Below, in pieces: positions 6,987 through 9,686 of a DNA stretch of 9,686 nucleotides. The translations under genes and the position numbers were made by a program. Under the pieces are notes generated by a model. The model was not told the DNA's origin. It searched no databases and saw nothing but the letters and a program-made list of their open reading frames with translations. Source of the DNA: Sediminispirochaeta sp. (GTDB lineage: Bacteria > Spirochaetota > Spirochaetia > DSM-16054 > Sediminispirochaetaceae); contig DSBN01000255.1 of the NCBI GenBank assembly GCA_011046055.1, positions 1 to 9,686 on the forward strand, in the 5' to 3' direction. Position 1 is the first letter of the stretch, and the number at the start of each line of letters is the position of its first letter.

Positions 6987-7730
6987 ATGATTTTTATACC
7001 CGCCATCGACCTCTTGGACGGCGCTTGTGTACGCCTCCTTCAGGGGGATTACGGCAAATCGACCCGCTACGAACACGACCCGGTGGCTTTGGCCCGCCGA
7101 TTCGAGGAGATGGGTGTCCGGCGGCTGCACCTGGTGGATCTCAACGCCGCTCGGGGCGAAGAGAGCAACAACCGCCGTATAATAAAAGAGATAAAAAAGA
7201 GCATCTCCATCCCGATAGAACTGGGCGGAGGGATTCGCGACAAAGAGGATGTAAACGAACTGATCGAATTGGGGGTCGACCGGCTGATCGTCGGTACGGT
7301 CCTGGTACGCGATCCTGAGCGAGTGGCCCGCTGGTCCTCCCGATACCCGGGACGTTTCATCGCTGGCATCGATGCAAAGGACGGTGAGGTACGGGTCGCC
7401 GGATGGGAGGAGGGGTCCGCGATGAGCGACACCGAAGCCGCTCGTCTGGCGCGCGAATTGGGGGTAGCCAGTATTATCTACACCAATATCCAACGCGACG
7501 GGACTTTGCAGGGTCCGGATATTGAGAACAGCTTGATGGTCGCCGACGCTTCGGGTCTCCCGGTGATCGTTTCGGGAGGTGTCCACCGGGAGTCGGATCT
7601 GGCAGAGATACAGAAGGCCTCCTCCGGCAGAATCGCCGGGGTGATCAGCGGCAAGGCGCTGTACGAAAACAAAATCGACCCGCTCAAGATGGCCCGGAAA
7701 TACAAGAAAGAAGAGTTCGAGGTGTGGTGA
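6987..7730 (+). CDS. hisA: Phosphoribosylformimino-5-aminoimidazole carboxamide ribotide isomerase (HisA)
   Basis: This cytosolic TIM-barrel enzyme catalyses the fourth step of histidine synthesis, the Amadori isomerisation of ProFAR to PRFAR. The 247 residues are the typical length. The two catalytic aspartates are visible: Asp8 in IPAIDLLDG and Asp129 in FIAGIDAKDG, followed by the characteristic VAGW (Trp140). Phosphate-binding loops appear as ELGGGIR (78-84), IVGT (101-104) and IVSGGVH (194-200). ATG 6987 has GGGAG (6977-6981) 5 nt before it; an in-frame TTG at 6975 overlaps that site and is rejected. Its TGA overlaps the next ATG (TGATG), so translation is probably coupled to the hisE gene. 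A promoter at 6798-6826 and the two structured repeats lie upstream. No other his genes are in the window, so the pathway is dispersed or continues elsewhere. Confidence 0.96.
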   Translation: MIFIPAIDLLDGACVRLLQGDYGKSTRYEHDPVALARRFEEMGVRRLHLVDLNAARGEESNNRRIIKEIKKSISIPIELGGGIRDKEDVNELIELGVDRLIVGTVLVRDPERVARWSSRYPGRFIAGIDAKDGEVRVAGWEEGSAMSDTEAARLARELGVASIIYTNIQRDGTLQGPDIENSLMVADASGLPVIVSGGVHRESDLAEIQKASSGRIAGVISGKALYENKIDPLKMARKYKKEEFEVW

Positions 7731-8464
7731 TGGCCAACGGAGAGATTCAGCAGATCAAACAGTTGATAATGACCAGCGTGGACGGGCAGATACTCGATGT
7801 AGGGCTGATGAACGCCAAAGCCTACACCAAGAGCATCGAAAGGGGAGAGCTGTGGATTTTGCACCCCAACACCGGACGGGTACTGCCCTACCAGTTCGAG
7901 CATCAGTTGGAGAGTTTGAAGGACAAACAGAGCTGGTTCGAGGCGGTTCTCAGCCGCAGAGAGGCTGTACAGGATCCTGCGCAATCCTCCACTCAGCAGG
8001 AGGGCGGTCTCGACGAGCCTAACGAAGTACCCGCCGCCGCTCGTCGCGGCTTCGTCCCCGAGCTGGAGACGGCGGATGAAGGGGATACGGGCGACCAAGC
8101 TTCTCCAGGGTCGGCAGCGCAGACATATCCCGGACACCATGCCCCCGGCGATCCAGCTTTTTTTCCCGGGAACAGCTGCGCTCAGATTTTGGAGACTCTG
8201 GAAGATATTTTGCGAAAACGGGCCATAGAAATGCCCGAAGGCTCCTATACCACCCACCTCTTTGCCTCCGGTGGAGAGAAGATCAGGAAAAAGCTCGGAG
8301 AAGAAGCGGTGGAGCTGATTCTGGCTCCTTCGGCGGAACAGATAGTCTACGAGGCGGCGGATCTGCTCTACCACTTGGGAGTCTTGCTGGTGGCCGAAGG
8401 TCTCTCCTACCAGGAGATCTGCCGGGAGCTGCAGCGAAGACATGGAGATGAGGATAACAAATGA
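7730..8464 (+). CDS. hisE: Phosphoribosyl-ATP pyrophosphohydrolase (HisE) with degenerate HisI-like N-terminal domain
   Basis: Residues 150-239 form a complete HisE domain (all-alpha NTP pyrophosphohydrolase), which converts PR-ATP to PR-AMP: LETLEDILRKR, YTTHLFASGGEKIRKKLGEEAVE (Glu192, Glu195), EAADLLYH (Glu208, Asp211) and a closing RRH. Residues 8-55 (VDGQILDVGLMNAKAYTKSIERGELW...) resemble the opening of HisI PR-AMP cyclohydrolase as in bifunctional HisIE. However, the SRSR/LWxKGETSG loop is replaced by HPNTGRVLPY, and the Asp-Cys-Asp metal cluster and later Cys-His/Cys ligands are absent. Residues 75-148 are a Pro/Gly/Glu/Ala-rich linker. The protein is thus 244 residues, much longer than lone HisE (about 90-110), and HisI activity is probably lost. 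ATG 7730 has GAGG 7 nt before it and overlaps the hisA stop. The gene ends in an ATGA overlap with the next one. Confidence 0.9.
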   Translation: MANGEIQQIKQLIMTSVDGQILDVGLMNAKAYTKSIERGELWILHPNTGRVLPYQFEHQLESLKDKQSWFEAVLSRREAVQDPAQSSTQQEGGLDEPNEVPAAARRGFVPELETADEGDTGDQASPGSAAQTYPGHHAPGDPAFFPGNSCAQILETLEDILRKRAIEMPEGSYTTHLFASGGEKIRKKLGEEAVELILAPSAEQIVYEAADLLYHLGVLLVAEGLSYQEICRELQRRHGDEDNK

Positions 8465-9686
8465 GAAAGCCCTACCTGGAACGACTCAAAGAGGGAGTAC
8501 TACTTTTCGACGGAGCTATGGGGACCATGCTCTACGAGAAGGGCATTTTCGTGAACCAGTGCTTCGAACAGGCCAACGTTTCCGCCCCGGAACTGGTCTT
8601 GGAGGTCCATCGGGGGATGGCCGAGGCGGGCGCCCAAGCGCTCACGACGAACAGTTTCGGAGCCAATCCTATGCGGCTGAAATCCTACGGTTTGGAGGAG
8701 CAGACCGCTCTGCTGAACAGCAAATCGGTGGAACTAGCCCGTCAGGTCGCCGGAGACGATCTCTACGTCGCCGGTTCGGTCGGCCCCCTGGGGGCAACCA
8801 TCGCTCCGGTGGGACACCTTCCTCGTGAGGAAGCCGAAGAGGCCTTTCGGATCCAGATGGAAGCCCTACGCGATGCGGGAGTTGATCTTCTTCTTTTGGA
8901 GACCTTCAAAAATCTCGACGAGCTGCTGCTGGCGGTACGGACGGCCCGCCGGGTCGCGCCGGAGATGCCCATCCAGGCCCAGTTCAGCTTTCGCCCCCAC
9001 CGCAAAGACAGCCAATACGCCGACAGCCAGTGGATTTTCGCCCAGCTGGAGAAGGAAGCCGCCGTTGACGTGGTGGGGCTCAACTGTTCCACCGGCCCGG
9101 CGCTGATGCTCGATGTCCTGCAGAACAGCCAAGGAATCGTCAGCAAACCCATCTCGGTGATGCCCAACGCCGGTTTTCCCCGAGAGTACGAGGGACGTCA
9201 GCTCTACATGGCCAGCCCCGACTACTTCGCCGAGTACGCACTGAAGTTCCTCGACGCCGGAGCGACGGTTATCGGCGGCTGCTGCGGGACCACTCCCGAA
9301 CATATCCGCAAGATGGGACAGGCAATTCTCTCGCTGGACAAGGGGCGGCACACCCCCCGGGTGCTGCAGGTCCCCCCTTTACTGCCGGAAGCTGAAATCA
9401 GCCCCACCCCTTTGGCCGAACGCTCGCAGCTGGGTGCGGCTCTGGCTGCGGGGCGCTGGATCACCTCCATCGAGCTGACCCCTCCCCGGGGGGTCAGCTT
9501 GGAGAAAACTTTGTCCAAAGCCAGCAGTCTTGAGCACAGGGGCGTGACCTGCATCAACATCCCCGACGGCCCGCGGGCTTCCAGTCGGATAGCCGCGCTG
9601 GTCACCGCCCTGGCCATCGAAGGGATCGGTAGTATCGAGACCATGCCCCACCTGACCTGCCGGGACAAAAACATCATCGGCCTGCA
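8461..9686 (+). CDS. Bifunctional homocysteine S-methyltransferase / methylenetetrahydrofolate reductase, 3' end outside window
   Basis: Residues 1 to about 295 form a homocysteine methyltransferase barrel (BHMT/MetH type): FDGAMGTMLYEKG (17-28), TTNSFGANP (62-70), GSVGPLG (105-111), and three zinc-thiol cysteines at VGLNCSTGP (Cys209) and IGGCCGTTPEH (Cys274, Cys275). After a short linker, about residue 330 begins a methylenetetrahydrofolate reductase domain (WITSIELTPPRG, then INIPDG), as in B. subtilis YitJ. It has no B12-binding signature so far. Such proteins are predicted to make methionine and supply methyl-THF from methylene-THF. The start ATG 8461 overlaps the hisE stop by ATGA and has GAGGA (8450-8454) 6 nt before it. 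At least 408 codons are present; the reductase continues past the right edge. A cobalamin-dependent MetH would instead show pterin-binding and B12 domains next, but the TPPRG motif favours the reductase fusion. Confidence 0.9.
   Translation, partial: MRKPYLERLKEGVLLFDGAMGTMLYEKGIFVNQCFEQANVSAPELVLEVHRGMAEAGAQALTTNSFGANPMRLKSYGLEEQTALLNSKSVELARQVAGDDLYVAGSVGPLGATIAPVGHLPREEAEEAFRIQMEALRDAGVDLLLLETFKNLDELLLAVRTARRVAPEMPIQAQFSFRPHRKDSQYADSQWIFAQLEKEAAVDVVGLNCSTGPALMLDVLQNSQGIVSKPISVMPNAGFPREYEGRQLYMASPDYFAEYALKFLDAGATVIGGCCGTTPEHIRKMGQAILSLDKGRHTPRVLQVPPLLPEAEISPTPLAERSQLGAALAAGRWITSIELTPPRGVSLEKTLSKASSLEHRGVTCINIPDGPRASSRIAALVTALAIEGIGSIETMPHLTCRDKNIIGL

Noticed and set aside
7478..8443. A 321-codon - strand frame opposite hisA/hisE
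   Set aside because: It spans two well-supported overlapping genes and has no domain resemblance.

Overview
The window is bacterial chromosome with dense, ordinary gene packing and roughly 55% GC by eye. It carries eight clear protein genes plus a ninth cut off by the right edge. There is no phage, transposase, CRISPR array, tRNA or rRNA. The mix (a chemoreceptor with a possible sigma-28 promoter, a stand-alone PTS EIIA domain, a C-x5-C-x2-C ferredoxin, a LysO-type exporter, and a fused homocysteine methyltransferase/methylene-THF reductase) suggests a motile, probably anaerobic or facultative Gram-negative-type bacterium. A free-living spirochaete is my best guess, but it is an inference from gene content, not proven by the sequence.

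Left region (1-3629, + strand): a pepD-type aminoacyl-histidine dipeptidase ends in a strong intrinsic terminator. It is followed by a methyl-accepting chemotaxis protein whose periplasmic sensor domain has a c-type haem motif (CMLCH), so it is probably a redox or gas sensor. Middle region (3630-5826): a 2Fe-2S ferredoxin on the - strand is divergent from a PtsN-like EIIA protein on the + strand, followed by a calcineurin-like metallophosphoesterase on the + strand. Right region (5823-9686): a LysO-family exporter on the - strand is convergent with the phosphoesterase (4-nt overlap) and divergent from a tightly coupled + strand operon. That operon is hisA, a HisE protein with a degenerate HisI-like front half, and the homocysteine methyltransferase/MTHFR fusion. 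The three are joined by TGATG and ATGA overlaps, so histidine and methionine/one-carbon synthesis are co-transcribed.

Two non-coding patterns stand out. First, the word ACACCAATTGTC, four variable bases, then AACTG occurs three times: just before the pepD ribosome-binding site, just upstream of the EIIA promoter, and inverted inside the 5' end of the ferredoxin gene. Second, the lysO-hisA intergenic region holds two tandem, diverged copies of a ~65-bp unit. Each copy folds into the same two hairpins, with a base-pair-preserving change between copies and tandem G.A/A.G mismatches in the second hairpin. This looks like a structured repeat or RNA leader. I see no complete undescribed multi-gene system; these two elements and the degenerate HisI-HisE fusion are the best leads.
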